From: a virus
Reading direction: 5' to 3' (one strand)
Virus record (IMG/VR): IMGVR_UViG_3300017989_006421
Location: 29,570-93,569 of that record
DNA: 64,000 nucleotides
The notes beneath the pieces are model-generated. The model saw only the letters and a list, made by a program, of their open reading frames with translations, searched no databases and was not told where the DNA came from. Of this stretch, positions 51,207 to 59,610 are shown in pieces; position 1 is the first letter of the stretch; every line of letters begins with the position of its first letter. A program made the translations under genes and the position numbers.

Positions 51207-51793
51207 AAAAATTTCTAGAACATAGAGACATTGTCACTCACATCGATACAATCGCCAATCAAATAAACGATGCCTACCGTGGAGAAAAGGTGGTTGTAGT
51301 TCCGGTCTTGTGGGGCGCCAGTCTCTTTGTAATGGAACTATTCAGGACTTTGCGAATTGACATGATAATTCGTCCGGTTTGGACGGCTACTTATTCTGCT
51401 GATCGTGGGGTAACCATTGCACACGATTGGGAACCGCCAAGCAACCCAGCCGATTATTCTGTGCTAGTAATTGATGCCATCATAAACACAGGCGAGACTT
51501 ATGATAAGATTCTGACCATGCTAGCGGATTTTGGATTTCGAGATGCAGACGCGTGTTTCTTACTGGACACGAAGAAGTCAGGGCATGTTGGTAATTACTC
51601 TAGTCTTGATGTTTCGGGCAAGTTCGTGATTGGGTTTGGGATGGACCTGAAAGGCAAATATCGGGGGTTATCAGATATATGGGAATGTGGTGATGGCCCT
51701 TCCCCAGGTTTTCCTGATTACGATGGTCAAGTAGAACTCCCTCTTGGAGATTGGAAACTCACTTTGTCTCCTCAAGTGACGGAGTCCAAATGA
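51203..51793 (+). CDS. HPRT-like phosphoribosyltransferase, copy 2, altered PRPP motif
   Basis: 196 residues, clearly paralogous to copy 1 from the first residues (KKFLEH against KKLLEH) to VIGFGMDLKGKYRGLSDI. The PRPP motif reads LVIDAIINTGET: the second acidic residue is Ala, and SGKT is TGET. An extra 20-residue C-terminal tail is present. It may have another substrate, or form a regulatory or hetero-complex with copy 1. Confidence 0.75.
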   Translation: MKKFLEHRDIVTHIDTIANQINDAYRGEKVVVVPVLWGASLFVMELFRTLRIDMIIRPVWTATYSADRGVTIAHDWEPPSNPADYSVLVIDAIINTGETYDKILTMLADFGFRDADACFLLDTKKSGHVGNYSSLDVSGKFVIGFGMDLKGKYRGLSDIWECGDGPSPGFPDYDGQVELPLGDWKLTLSPQVTESK

Positions 51794-52311
51794 GTTATCA
51801 TAGTACGCAAGCAATCGATGCCAAGTTATTGCTTGCTGAGAAGATGCAAATGGTTGATCTTCCTGCGGTGATTAAAAGGATTGGTGAAGCGGCTGAACAC
51901 GGAGATCTGAGTGAAAACTCTGAATGGAAATTCGCCATAGAAGAACGAGATTTTCTTTCCAAGAGACTCCAGGATTTACAAACATCGTTGTCTGCGGCTG
52001 TGCCTCTTGATGAAGCAGAGGTTCCAACCGATGTTGTGGGGGTTGGTTCAAAGGTCACTTTCAAGGGATCAAAAACGATTGTCTTTAGGGTACTGGGGCC
52101 GTTTGACTCCAACCCCGATGGGGGCGTGATAAGTTATGAATCTCCCTTTGGTCAAACGCTTTTGGGGAAGAAGAGGGGGGATGTCGTTATTTACCAGGGA
52201 GAGCACTGTGAAATCACATCAATAGAAAATGGCCTGATGGATTATGAGTTAGGTAAATCTGATGAGTCCGAGCCCGATGATGAATTTGGGTTTTCCCAGT
52301 TGATAGGATAA
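51790..52311 (+). CDS. GreA/GreB-like transcript cleavage factor
   Basis: 173 residues from ATG 51790. The coiled-coil tip motif AAEHGDLSENSEW contains the D-L-S-E-N and adjacent residues that supply the catalytic acids of GreA (ARAHGDLSENAEY). A C-terminal FKBP-like domain follows (GSKVTF ... YESPFGQTLLGKKRGD), then an acidic tail. It may help RNA polymerase through stalls on modified DNA, or compete with the host Gre factors. Confidence 0.82.
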   Translation: MSYHSTQAIDAKLLLAEKMQMVDLPAVIKRIGEAAEHGDLSENSEWKFAIEERDFLSKRLQDLQTSLSAAVPLDEAEVPTDVVGVGSKVTFKGSKTIVFRVLGPFDSNPDGGVISYESPFGQTLLGKKRGDVVIYQGEHCEITSIENGLMDYELGKSDESEPDDEFGFSQLIG

Positions 52312-52498
52312 GAAACCACGGAGTAAAGGTGTGGGTAAAATTATCAATAGACAGCCACCCCCTCTTCAAATTTGGACTTTTGATTCGCTCGGTCCTGTTG
52401 GTACCGCGGAGGGTAGACCAGACAGTGAAAAAGCCGCTGGAGAAACTCCGGTCCCAACATCTGAGAAAGACACGTCAAGCGATATAGGATAAGAAACC
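52303..52498 (+). repeat. 15-bp direct repeat flanking a small gene
   Basis: ATAGGATAAGAAACC occurs at 52303-52317 and 52484-52498, 181 bp apart. Each copy holds the last codons (Ile-Gly-stop) of one gene and the leader of the next, suggesting a small local duplication or a shared translation signal. Confidence 0.7.
52331..52492 (+). CDS. Small hypothetical protein before the clamp-like gene
   Basis: 53 residues from GTG 52331, with GGAG upstream. The sequence opens GKIINRQPPPLQIWTF and has an acidic, Thr/Ser-rich end. It fills the gap between the GreA-like and clamp-like genes. No family recognised. Confidence 0.5.
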   Translation: MGKIINRQPPPLQIWTFDSLGPVGTAEGRPDSEKAAGETPVPTSEKDTSSDIG

Positions 52499-53770
52499 GT
52501 GGAATTTACAGTAGAAACTGCACTGATCAAGTCAATCATGTCGATCCTTTCTCGAACCGTCTCGGTGGCTGGTACCGTCACTATTAATACTCGGTTCTCT
52601 GTCTTGAAAAAGAAAGATGGCAGATGGTTGGTAATCGAAATGGTTGGAGAGAAGGCTTATGGAAAGACAGTCCTAAAGCCGAATGAAGTCGACTGGTTAT
52701 CAAAAGACATGACCCCTATCGTAATCGACGGGTCCTTTATTCAGTCCTTGCCTGATATGGCGGGGAATTACGAATTCCGAGCCACTGATGATACAACACT
52801 TACCATTCGCAATAAGCAGTACACGCGAGAGGTAGGTCAAGGCGGCGATGAAAGTTGGAATAGGTTAAAGGTTTCTGAGCCACAAGAATTGGTGATTCCA
52901 ATTGAATCGGCCACTGAGTTAATTGGATCAATTCCATCAGCGTGTACATTCGCTGAATCTATCACTACGTTTAGCCCTGATTCATTAGTTAGAATCAGCA
53001 TAAACGGCAAGGAAATCACTATCGAGGCAACTGATTCTCATAGTGCCTTTTTCCGCCGGGTTCATTTATCAAAGACCCTTGGCAAGGGTCAAATTTTGGT
53101 TCCGGCTGATTGGTTAGCAACGTGGCCTCATTTGATTCGTGGTGGGAAGGGGTCAAAAATCAAACTGCTTCTTTCCAGTGAAGAAGAAGATTCTTGCGTG
53201 GCTATCCACACTGATCGGTGGAAAATTGTGCACGCTCTTCCTGAATCGGATCGGTTCAAAGACGTGCAATCAATCATGAAGCGTCGTAATGATAAGAAGT
53301 TTAAAGGCAAAAATGATCTGGTAGTATTCTGCCCCAGTATGGCCACTGCTATCAACATGGCGTGTAGTTGTTTACCGGGGGACCCAGCCATTGAACTGCG
53401 TCGAGAAGAAAAAGTGTTTTCTCTCTTTGCCGAAGATTCCCAGGCTAGGTCTAGCCTGAATTTGGGAAAGGTTGGGGAAAGCTTTGCCGCTACTGAAAAG
53501 GTGGAAATAGACAAGGAACCCATTAAGAAGCCTGGCAAAAAGACGGAAAAAGAAGAACCCAAGAAAAAAGCTGCCGACACTGTAGTTAAGGGGTGTAAAA
53601 ACTACAGAGAAACGATGCGGACTAATCGTACAGCGTGGGATCTCGTGCTAAAGGCGGGTTCAACGTTGGTAGTAGACAAGACTCTTCGACTTCGTTCTGA
53701 CGGTAGAATGGTGTTTGCTGAAGATGGCTCTGCCAATTTAATCGTGGCCACGACTGAGGTTAAAGGATAA
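52499..53770 (+). CDS. Second beta-clamp-like protein
   Basis: 423 residues from GTG 52499. The three-repeat clamp layout can be followed: an N-terminal ALIKSIMSILSRTV helix, IEATDSHSAFF (DnaN: ATDGHRL), ILVPADWLATW, and a last strand set. It is longer than DnaN because of a Lys/Glu-rich insert near 345 (KKPGKKTEKEEPKKKA). It lies by the clamp-loader and exonuclease genes and is not similar in detail to the clamp at 13-14 kb. Whether it encircles DNA alone or with the other clamp is unknown. Confidence 0.6.
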   Translation: MEFTVETALIKSIMSILSRTVSVAGTVTINTRFSVLKKKDGRWLVIEMVGEKAYGKTVLKPNEVDWLSKDMTPIVIDGSFIQSLPDMAGNYEFRATDDTTLTIRNKQYTREVGQGGDESWNRLKVSEPQELVIPIESATELIGSIPSACTFAESITTFSPDSLVRISINGKEITIEATDSHSAFFRRVHLSKTLGKGQILVPADWLATWPHLIRGGKGSKIKLLLSSEEEDSCVAIHTDRWKIVHALPESDRFKDVQSIMKRRNDKKFKGKNDLVVFCPSMATAINMACSCLPGDPAIELRREEKVFSLFAEDSQARSSLNLGKVGESFAATEKVEIDKEPIKKPGKKTEKEEPKKKAADTVVKGCKNYRETMRTNRTAWDLVLKAGSTLVVDKTLRLRSDGRMVFAEDGSANLIVATTEVKG

Positions 53771-53772
53771 TT

Positions 53773-54387
53773 ATGTCATCAAACGAAGACAAATTTCAAA
53801 CGGGGTACGCGCTAATCCTAGAAGGTTTAGCCGAGATGGGCCACTCCGGATATAACTTCAAAGGTACTGATTCGCGAGCTGCTAAAGCCCTGCATGAAAT
53901 GGTGTGGTCGAAAGATCAGATCAATAAAGAAGTCGCCAAAATTCTTTCTTGTTCATTCCCAGATCAAGGAAACGGGGTGTATGATGCAATGATTTGCAGT
54001 ACGCAAAATATCGTGAATTTTATGTGTCCCCACCACCTTCTTCCGGTTATGGCTTTGGTTCACATAGCCTACGTTCCAGCCGCAGAAAGGCAAGAATTCC
54101 GAATACTGGGTATTAGTAAACTAACTCGCCTCGCGACTACTATGGCTAAGCAGCCCATCCTGCAAGAATCCTACACCTATGAGCTAGCCACGACCTTACA
54201 CAATAGTGTTCATGCAAGGGGAACCGCTGTGATGGTAGAGGCAATGCATAATTGCATGAGTTGTCGAGGAGTGCAAAGTCCCACGTCTCGAATAACCACC
54301 ACTACTGTTTTGGGGGCTTTCGTAGAGGGTCATGTTAAAGCGGAATTTATCGAACGAGTTAGTTCGACTAGGGGGTCATTGCTTTAA
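53773..54387 (+). CDS. folE: GTP cyclohydrolase I
   Basis: 204 residues. Zinc ligands are Cys85 and His88 in MCPHHLLPV and Cys161 in AMHNCMSCRG; GISKLTRL and KQPILQE are conserved. It opens GTP to dihydroneopterin triphosphate, the first step towards 7-deazaguanines (with QueD and QueE in this window) and folate. Its stop and the next ATG share a base. Confidence 0.93.
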   Translation: MSSNEDKFQTGYALILEGLAEMGHSGYNFKGTDSRAAKALHEMVWSKDQINKEVAKILSCSFPDQGNGVYDAMICSTQNIVNFMCPHHLLPVMALVHIAYVPAAERQEFRILGISKLTRLATTMAKQPILQESYTYELATTLHNSVHARGTAVMVEAMHNCMSCRGVQSPTSRITTTTVLGAFVEGHVKAEFIERVSSTRGSLL

Positions 54388-55157
54388 TGGATCGGTGCCC
54401 CGACACTTACGAATTGTTGTTTGTCGATCACGCTTCCATTCCTGAGGTGACTGATAAACTTTTGGCGGCATCTAGTTTAACCCCGAGTAGTGTCTGGGAA
54501 GTTATATCGGTTACTGGGGATTATACTAAAGATGTTCTTTACCGGGAATTGGGTAAGGCTAGTTTAACTCCCTCTTGTTTACAGGCTTCCGAATATGTGC
54601 ATTATAAGTGGGCAGAAGAGGGCATCTTTGACCATTTTTCTGTTGAAATATTGGAACCAGGGGAAAGTCCACAAGGGATAAATTTAGCCATTACGACGAA
54701 TATCCTGTTGATGCAATACAAACTCCCCACCGTATCCGCTATGGTTAAACATTTACGTAAAGTGCACGCCGCTTTACGTAAGGGAGGATCGTATCTGGTA
54801 TATTTTGGTCATATCTACGATGGGTACCTTCGTTTACACGCGCTTCAGAATTATTCCTGGAGTAGGTCGCGGAAAGATATCAAAGCGTCCATTAAATTGT
54901 CAGGGTTAGATATAGACTGGGTATCCAATGCTACTTCTGCTTTCATGAGTATTGCCTCTGATAACACTCGGGTTGGGAAAAACCTGCACAAGACATCCGA
55001 GGCAATTAAGCTGGGTGTTTTTAGTCCGGGGGAATTGGTAAAAATGGCTAAACACGCTGGGTTCAGTGAGTCGCATGTTTTATCTTGGTCTTCTCTTTGT
55101 CAAATTACATCATCAATAATCCATGATGATTACCCCATCGTTCGAATGATAAAGTGA
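54387..55157 (+). CDS. Hypothetical protein, possibly methyltransferase-like
   Basis: 256 residues. The middle (a helix HLRKVHAALRKGGSYLVYF) resembles the post-motif helix and GG-turn of class I SAM methyltransferases, but no glycine-rich motif I is seen. It follows folE without a gap. Low certainty. Confidence 0.45.
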   Translation: MDRCPDTYELLFVDHASIPEVTDKLLAASSLTPSSVWEVISVTGDYTKDVLYRELGKASLTPSCLQASEYVHYKWAEEGIFDHFSVEILEPGESPQGINLAITTNILLMQYKLPTVSAMVKHLRKVHAALRKGGSYLVYFGHIYDGYLRLHALQNYSWSRSRKDIKASIKLSGLDIDWVSNATSAFMSIASDNTRVGKNLHKTSEAIKLGVFSPGELVKMAKHAGFSESHVLSWSSLCQITSSIIHDDYPIVRMIK

Positions 55158-55170
55158 ATCGGAGATTAGT

Positions 55171-55368
55171 ATGGCAGCAGTGACTATCAGAGTTTCCGTT
55201 ACACTGCCTGAAGTGTTAAAGGCTTTGGAAGAGTATTCGAGAGAAGAATACGTCGAACACTGGAGCTTATTGGAGTTGGGTAAGGCCAGGGAGTTGATTG
55301 ACGCAACGGAGCAAAGGTTGTTAAAACTGTTTCAAGATCGGGGAGTCGATTTAGGAGTTCAGAAGTGA
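55171..55368 (+). CDS. Small hypothetical protein
   Basis: 65 residues, a strand then two helices. Overlaps the next gene by 4 bp. No family recognised. Confidence 0.5.
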   Translation: MAAVTIRVSVTLPEVLKALEEYSREEYVEHWSLLELGKARELIDATEQRLLKLFQDRGVDLGVQK

Positions 55369-55640
55369 TTGTGTTGTCCAGACAACAAACTCTCATTCTA
55401 GATCGTTTGGTTCATGTTAAAGGAAGTTATTTATTCAAGAAGAGCAACGATGGTGTTATTGTTTGGAGCGATACGCACGTCAAAGCCGATGGCAGAAGTG
55501 TACGCTCTCTGGTATCACGTGGTCTGATTCGCATATGCCATCTTAAGTCAGTCCCTAGAATCAAATATCGTATAACACCAGTTGGTCGGAAAGTATCTCA
55601 GACTTGTATTATTCGTAGTCGAACGCTCTCCAAAAAGTGA
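55365..55640 (+). CDS. Winged-helix-like small protein
   Basis: 91 residues from GTG 55365. Helices around ILDRLVHVKG and RSVRSLVSRGLIRI, followed by a beta wing (RIKYRITPVGRKV), give a MarR/winged-helix layout. It could be a transcription regulator. Confidence 0.5.
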   Translation: MIVLSRQQTLILDRLVHVKGSYLFKKSNDGVIVWSDTHVKADGRSVRSLVSRGLIRICHLKSVPRIKYRITPVGRKVSQTCIIRSRTLSKK

Positions 55641-56035
55641 TGATCATGTCCAATCTCTTAGAAGCAGCAACTAAATTTCTCACCATTCTTGCCAAATGTC
55701 CTCGTAGCCAATCAGGTGCTGGGGGTCAAACTGTTGATGCCTGTTTAGCGAGAACTGTTATAAATAGAGTTCCTCTTAGGGCGGTTCAAGAGTTTGAACA
55801 AGCGGTTAGTTTTCGTACTAGTGATCCTCCTCACGAATGTGTGTACGCGATAGGGTGCGAGCATAAGCCAGGAGAATTTGGTATGTGGCACGGGCCCAAC
55901 CCCTCCTTGCAGCATATGTTGGAGGTCACCCCCATAGAAACCCAGCCAAATTCGGTCATCTTGAAATTAGAAGGTGAATCCAGTTTGGTTGTATATCGAT
56001 GGCAAGACATGAAGTGGGTTCCGGAACAATGTTAA
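55637..56035 (+). CDS. Hypothetical protein
   Basis: 132 residues, alpha-helical start and beta-rich C-terminal half with conserved-looking His/Cys (PPHECVYAIGCEH). It ends 7 bp inside the sbcD gene. No family recognised. Confidence 0.5.
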   Translation: MMIMSNLLEAATKFLTILAKCPRSQSGAGGQTVDACLARTVINRVPLRAVQEFEQAVSFRTSDPPHECVYAIGCEHKPGEFGMWHGPNPSLQHMLEVTPIETQPNSVILKLEGESSLVVYRWQDMKWVPEQC

Positions 56036-57051
56036 TAGCTCACTGTGCTGACCAGCATTTCGGATCCGGGAAAGGTTTATTCTCAATGGGGGGCGAATTC
56101 TCTTATCTGGATCGGACAGTATCCGCTTGCGATAGGCTAGTAGAATCCTTTCGTTCAAAAGGAGTTGACGGAGTAATTTCTGCTGGGGATCTGTGGCACA
56201 CTAAAAACCCCACTCCAGAAGAAATCGGGGCGGTAATTCGTTTTCTTCTGGAATTAGACACTCTTGGTGTGCCTTGCATCATTATTCCGGGAAACCATGA
56301 TCAACAGAACCCCACTACGACGGTTTTGGATCATTTGCGTCCTCTTCAGGGTAAGCTTTCGAATGTCATACTCGTAAATGACCCCAAGGTGTATGATTTG
56401 TGGGGGTTAAAGGTCGCGGTCGTTCCGGGGCACCGCAATGAATGTGTCTCGGATTTGGTGGGTGAAGACCCCGATATCTTGGTGATTCATGCTGATGTAA
56501 AAGGTGGGGCGTATGACAATGGGGTGAAATCCTACCGGGGGCTGGATTTATCCCCCTATTCTTCTATTCCCTATATCGCGTTGGGAGATTTCCACTCTAG
56601 ACAGCGAATAAACAATGCTGCTTATCCGGGGTCTGCCTATCAAACCAAATTTGGAGAGAAGTCTCTTAAGCGGGGTTACTTACTGGTCAAGTGGACGAAA
56701 TCCGGTCCTAAAGCAAAACCAGTTAACATTCCCCAGGACTATCCACTTATAACCATAGAGGTAGAGACTCAAGATCAACTAAATAGTCGCTTGGCCGAAA
56801 TTCCCCCTTCTTACACCGTGAAAGTCAAGGTCAAACAAGGCGTAACAATTGACCTAGGTGAAGATAAGAGGGTCACAAAAGTGGAAACCACCGCTGTTAA
56901 AACAGACATTGAAATCCAATCGGCGACTGTAGAAGACCCTTTGAGTGGGATAGAAGACATACTTAAACAGGGTGGGTACGACCTTTCCGAAGAGAAAACT
57001 CAAGTGGTTAAAGATGAGGCCAGAAAAATTGTTACGGCGGTGGATGGGTAA
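56029..57051 (+). CDS. sbcD: SbcD/Mre11-type nuclease subunit
   Basis: 340 residues from ATG 56029. Calcineurin-like phosphoesterase motifs in order: ADQHFGSG, SAGDLWH, PGNHDQQ, LVIHAD and LGDFHS. The C-terminal part binds the SbcC ATPase encoded at 38.1 kb. Together they form the gp46/47-like nuclease that processes DNA ends. Confidence 0.92.
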   Translation: MLIAHCADQHFGSGKGLFSMGGEFSYLDRTVSACDRLVESFRSKGVDGVISAGDLWHTKNPTPEEIGAVIRFLLELDTLGVPCIIIPGNHDQQNPTTTVLDHLRPLQGKLSNVILVNDPKVYDLWGLKVAVVPGHRNECVSDLVGEDPDILVIHADVKGGAYDNGVKSYRGLDLSPYSSIPYIALGDFHSRQRINNAAYPGSAYQTKFGEKSLKRGYLLVKWTKSGPKAKPVNIPQDYPLITIEVETQDQLNSRLAEIPPSYTVKVKVKQGVTIDLGEDKRVTKVETTAVKTDIEIQSATVEDPLSGIEDILKQGGYDLSEEKTQVVKDEARKIVTAVDG

Positions 57052-57052
57052 T

Positions 57053-57352
57053 ATGAACCAAGATAACAAGAAAATGACGACGAAGACGAAAAACGACACG
57101 TTCAAGACAGTGGGTTTCGAGGACATCGATAACGCTCATCGCCATGCGAATCGTGTTGGTGGGCGAGTAGTGGAGCTTGGGATTGGCTTCGACGATAACA
57201 CCTTCGCGGTTGTAACCACAGACGTGCTTACCCGACTGATTGCTAGTGGCGACACATATGTGGCCGTTTACCCGCGATGTTCATCCGACGATCTGGGTGA
57301 CGATCTGGACGGTGGTACGTTTCGCACATACGAGTATCCTAAAGGGTGGTAG
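57053..57352 (+). CDS. Small hypothetical protein
   Basis: 99 residues from ATG 57053, one base after the sbcD stop. Lys/Thr-rich head, then an alpha/beta body (DNAHRHANRVGGRVV). No family recognised. Confidence 0.5.
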   Translation: MNQDNKKMTTKTKNDTFKTVGFEDIDNAHRHANRVGGRVVELGIGFDDNTFAVVTTDVLTRLIASGDTYVAVYPRCSSDDLGDDLDGGTFRTYEYPKGW

Positions 57353-57356
57353 TCAC

Positions 57357-58007
57357 GTGTTGAGTATTACCACTGAAACGCTTGATGGCCACGAGGTTGT
57401 GATTGGGGTCGATGAAACGGGCCGGGGGTCTATCGCTGGTCCGGTGGCGGTGGGAGCCACTCTGTTAAAAATGGATCAAGTCGGGGTATCTGTTCCACAA
57501 ATAAATGACAGCAAAGAATTGACCCTAACTGAACGACAACACGCAGCGCAATGGATCGCTGATAAACTACCTTATTCTGTTGAAATGGTGGACGCCAGCT
57601 ATATTGACAAAGAGGGGATTAACCCCGCCATATCAAAAGCAGCCGAGCGGTGTTTGAGGCAATTGTTTTCTCTTTCACCACTGGGAAATCAAACTCTGGT
57701 GGTGTTCGATGGCAATAGGCCCCTGTGTGATGCACCGGTTGATAAGTGCGTTATTAAAGGAGATTCATCTGAATTTGCTGTTGCTTGTGCCTCAATTATG
57801 GCCAAGACCGCCAGAGACAGTTTTATGGATGCATTACACACCTGTCATCCCGTGTATGGGTGGGATGTGAATCATGGGTATTACGACAGTAGTCATGTTG
57901 AGGCTCTTCGTTTGTATGGAATGACCGAGTATCATCGCCGGTCGTTTATTCATTTTGATGTTGGGGTAGGGGATTCTTTTTCGGAAGAAGACCAGGAAGG
58001 TTGGTGA
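57357..58007 (+). CDS. rnhB: Ribonuclease HII
   Basis: 216 residues from GTG 57357, behind GGGTGG. IGVDETGRGSIAGPVAVGA is the RNase HII active-site signature (D-E-x-G-R-G). NDSKELT, VVFDGN and CASIMAKTARD follow, and GWDVNHGYYDSSH ends the core. It removes RNA primers and ribonucleotides from DNA. It directly precedes purZ. Confidence 0.9.
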   Translation: MLSITTETLDGHEVVIGVDETGRGSIAGPVAVGATLLKMDQVGVSVPQINDSKELTLTERQHAAQWIADKLPYSVEMVDASYIDKEGINPAISKAAERCLRQLFSLSPLGNQTLVVFDGNRPLCDAPVDKCVIKGDSSEFAVACASIMAKTARDSFMDALHTCHPVYGWDVNHGYYDSSHVEALRLYGMTEYHRRSFIHFDVGVGDSFSEEDQEGW

Positions 58008-59069
58008 ATGATGAGTATGTTTCCCACAGGCAAGTTTTCAATAGTTATTGACGGGCAATGGGGATCAACCGGTAAAGGCAAATTGCTGGCCTTTATCTTC
58101 GAGCAGAATCCCCAAGTTTCTGTAGTAGTTGGGGACAACATGCCCAATGCAGGCCATTCTTTTTATGGCCCAGTTTCCGGCGAAAAACATGTGTCTAAAG
58201 CCTTGCCAGTAGGCGCATGGTTCCCCACTGTCCACACCGTGATAATTGGACCTCATGCTGTATTTGACGTGGATCGCCTACTAATGGAAGTTGCAGCGGC
58301 CCAAAAAGAACGGGGAGATTTCACCCTGGCTATTCACCCTCGTGCGTGTGTCTTGTCACAAGCTGATGCTGACGTTGAGAAACAAAGACTGACTGGTATC
58401 AGTTCCACCATGCAGGGTAGTGCTGAAGCCGTGATACGTAAGATGCGGCGCGACCCCAAAGATAGCAATATTGCTAAACATGATCTGCGTGTTGCCAAAT
58501 TTGTTGCTGATACTGGCACACTGGTCAGAGAATCTTTGTTGGCAGGGGCCGCGGTGATTTCTGAAACTGCTCAAGGATTTGATCTCGGCATTAACTTTGG
58601 GCATCAATACCCCTACACCACCAGTCGGGATTGTTTGGTAGGACGTGCTTTTGATAACGCTGGTATTCCACCCCATCCAGATTACTATGGTGACATAGTA
58701 GGAATTATTCGAACCTATCCCATTCGAGTCGGTAGTCTGGAAGGATCGACCTCAGGCCCCTATTACTCAGACCATGAAGAAACAACCTGGGCGCACCTTA
58801 GTGAAAAGATTGGTCAACAAATAGAAGAGTACACGACCGTCACAGGTCGAGTACGGAGAGTCTTTGATTTCAGCTTTTTGCAACTAGAAAGATTCCTACA
58901 ACACGTTCGTCCAAATTACATGTTTTTGAATTTCGTTAATTATCTAACAGACCCAGAGCCTTTTTACGAAAAACTGCAGCAGTGTCTAAATGCTCACGGG
59001 TGTAAACTGTGGATGCTGGGAACAGGCCCCAAAAATGATGAAGTGGAACTTAGGCAACTCCCGGATTAA
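58008..59069 (+). CDS. purZ: PurZ-type adenylosuccinate synthetase homologue (2-aminoadenine pathway)
   Basis: 353 residues, shorter than bacterial PurA (about 430) and in the range of archaeal PurA and PurZ. The P-loop-like start is DGQWGSTGKGK; in PurA this reads GDEGKGK, so Ser20 stands where the catalytic Asp is. Loss of that Asp, as I recall, marks PurZ of phages S-2L and phiVC8, which joins Asp to dGMP to make the precursor of dZMP. NAGHS, a TSRDC loop (HQYPYTTSRDC) and IRTYPIRVGS confirm the family. Downstream an Adk-like kinase gene follows after 10 bp. An ordinary AMP-making PurA is less likely because of the Ser. Confidence 0.83.
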   Translation: MMSMFPTGKFSIVIDGQWGSTGKGKLLAFIFEQNPQVSVVVGDNMPNAGHSFYGPVSGEKHVSKALPVGAWFPTVHTVIIGPHAVFDVDRLLMEVAAAQKERGDFTLAIHPRACVLSQADADVEKQRLTGISSTMQGSAEAVIRKMRRDPKDSNIAKHDLRVAKFVADTGTLVRESLLAGAAVISETAQGFDLGINFGHQYPYTTSRDCLVGRAFDNAGIPPHPDYYGDIVGIIRTYPIRVGSLEGSTSGPYYSDHEETTWAHLSEKIGQQIEEYTTVTGRVRRVFDFSFLQLERFLQHVRPNYMFLNFVNYLTDPEPFYEKLQQCLNAHGCKLWMLGTGPKNDEVELRQLPD

Positions 59070-59079
59070 GGAATGACGG

Positions 59080-59610
59080 ATGCAGCTAACCTTCATAACT
59101 GGTTTACCCTGTAGCGGAAAATCGTATCGGTGTGATCACCACAAAAGCGATAATTCTGAAACGATTGTTCTGTCATGTGGAAAGCTGATGCGAGTGCTTT
59201 TAGGAGAAGACTTCTTCGTCAAACATGGATCACACCTAGCTAATCCCCAGGTAGAAAACATGGTTCGTTCCCTGGTAAAAGAATCCGTTCTACTAGCCGT
59301 TGCTCTTGAAAAACCTTTGGCAGTAGACGGGTTCCCCCGGAGTGTGGATCAAGTATGGTGGCTTGCCTCTAACCTCGGGACTTGGTTGGTTGATAACTCA
59401 GCAGTTGAGATAGAGATGCTAGACCCTACGTCCAAAGTGTTACAAGCTCGTAAGAACCGGAGAAGGGGTACCAACGGGGTGTTAACGACTCGGATACTTA
59501 CCACTGAGCGTGAAAAAATCCAACCCATATTTAAAGCATGTGAAGTAGCCGCAGATTATGGGTATTGGCGGGTCCAATACTACACAGGCGAGGAATCTGG
59601 GGATGGCTAA
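59080..59610 (+). CDS. Adenylate-kinase-like nucleoside monophosphate kinase
   Basis: 176 residues. Walker A is ITGLPCSGKS (residues 6-15), and VDGFPRSVDQVWWL matches the adenylate kinase signature DGFPR-x-x-x-Q. The lid is short (RKNRRRGTNG). It immediately follows purZ, so a plausible job is to phosphorylate dZMP or related modified nucleotides, a step that studied Z phages are thought to leave to host kinases. Ordinary AMP or dNMP kinase action is the alternative. Confidence 0.76.
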   Translation: MQLTFITGLPCSGKSYRCDHHKSDNSETIVLSCGKLMRVLLGEDFFVKHGSHLANPQVENMVRSLVKESVLLAVALEKPLAVDGFPRSVDQVWWLASNLGTWLVDNSAVEIEMLDPTSKVLQARKNRRRGTNGVLTTRILTTEREKIQPIFKACEVAADYGYWRVQYYTGEESGDG

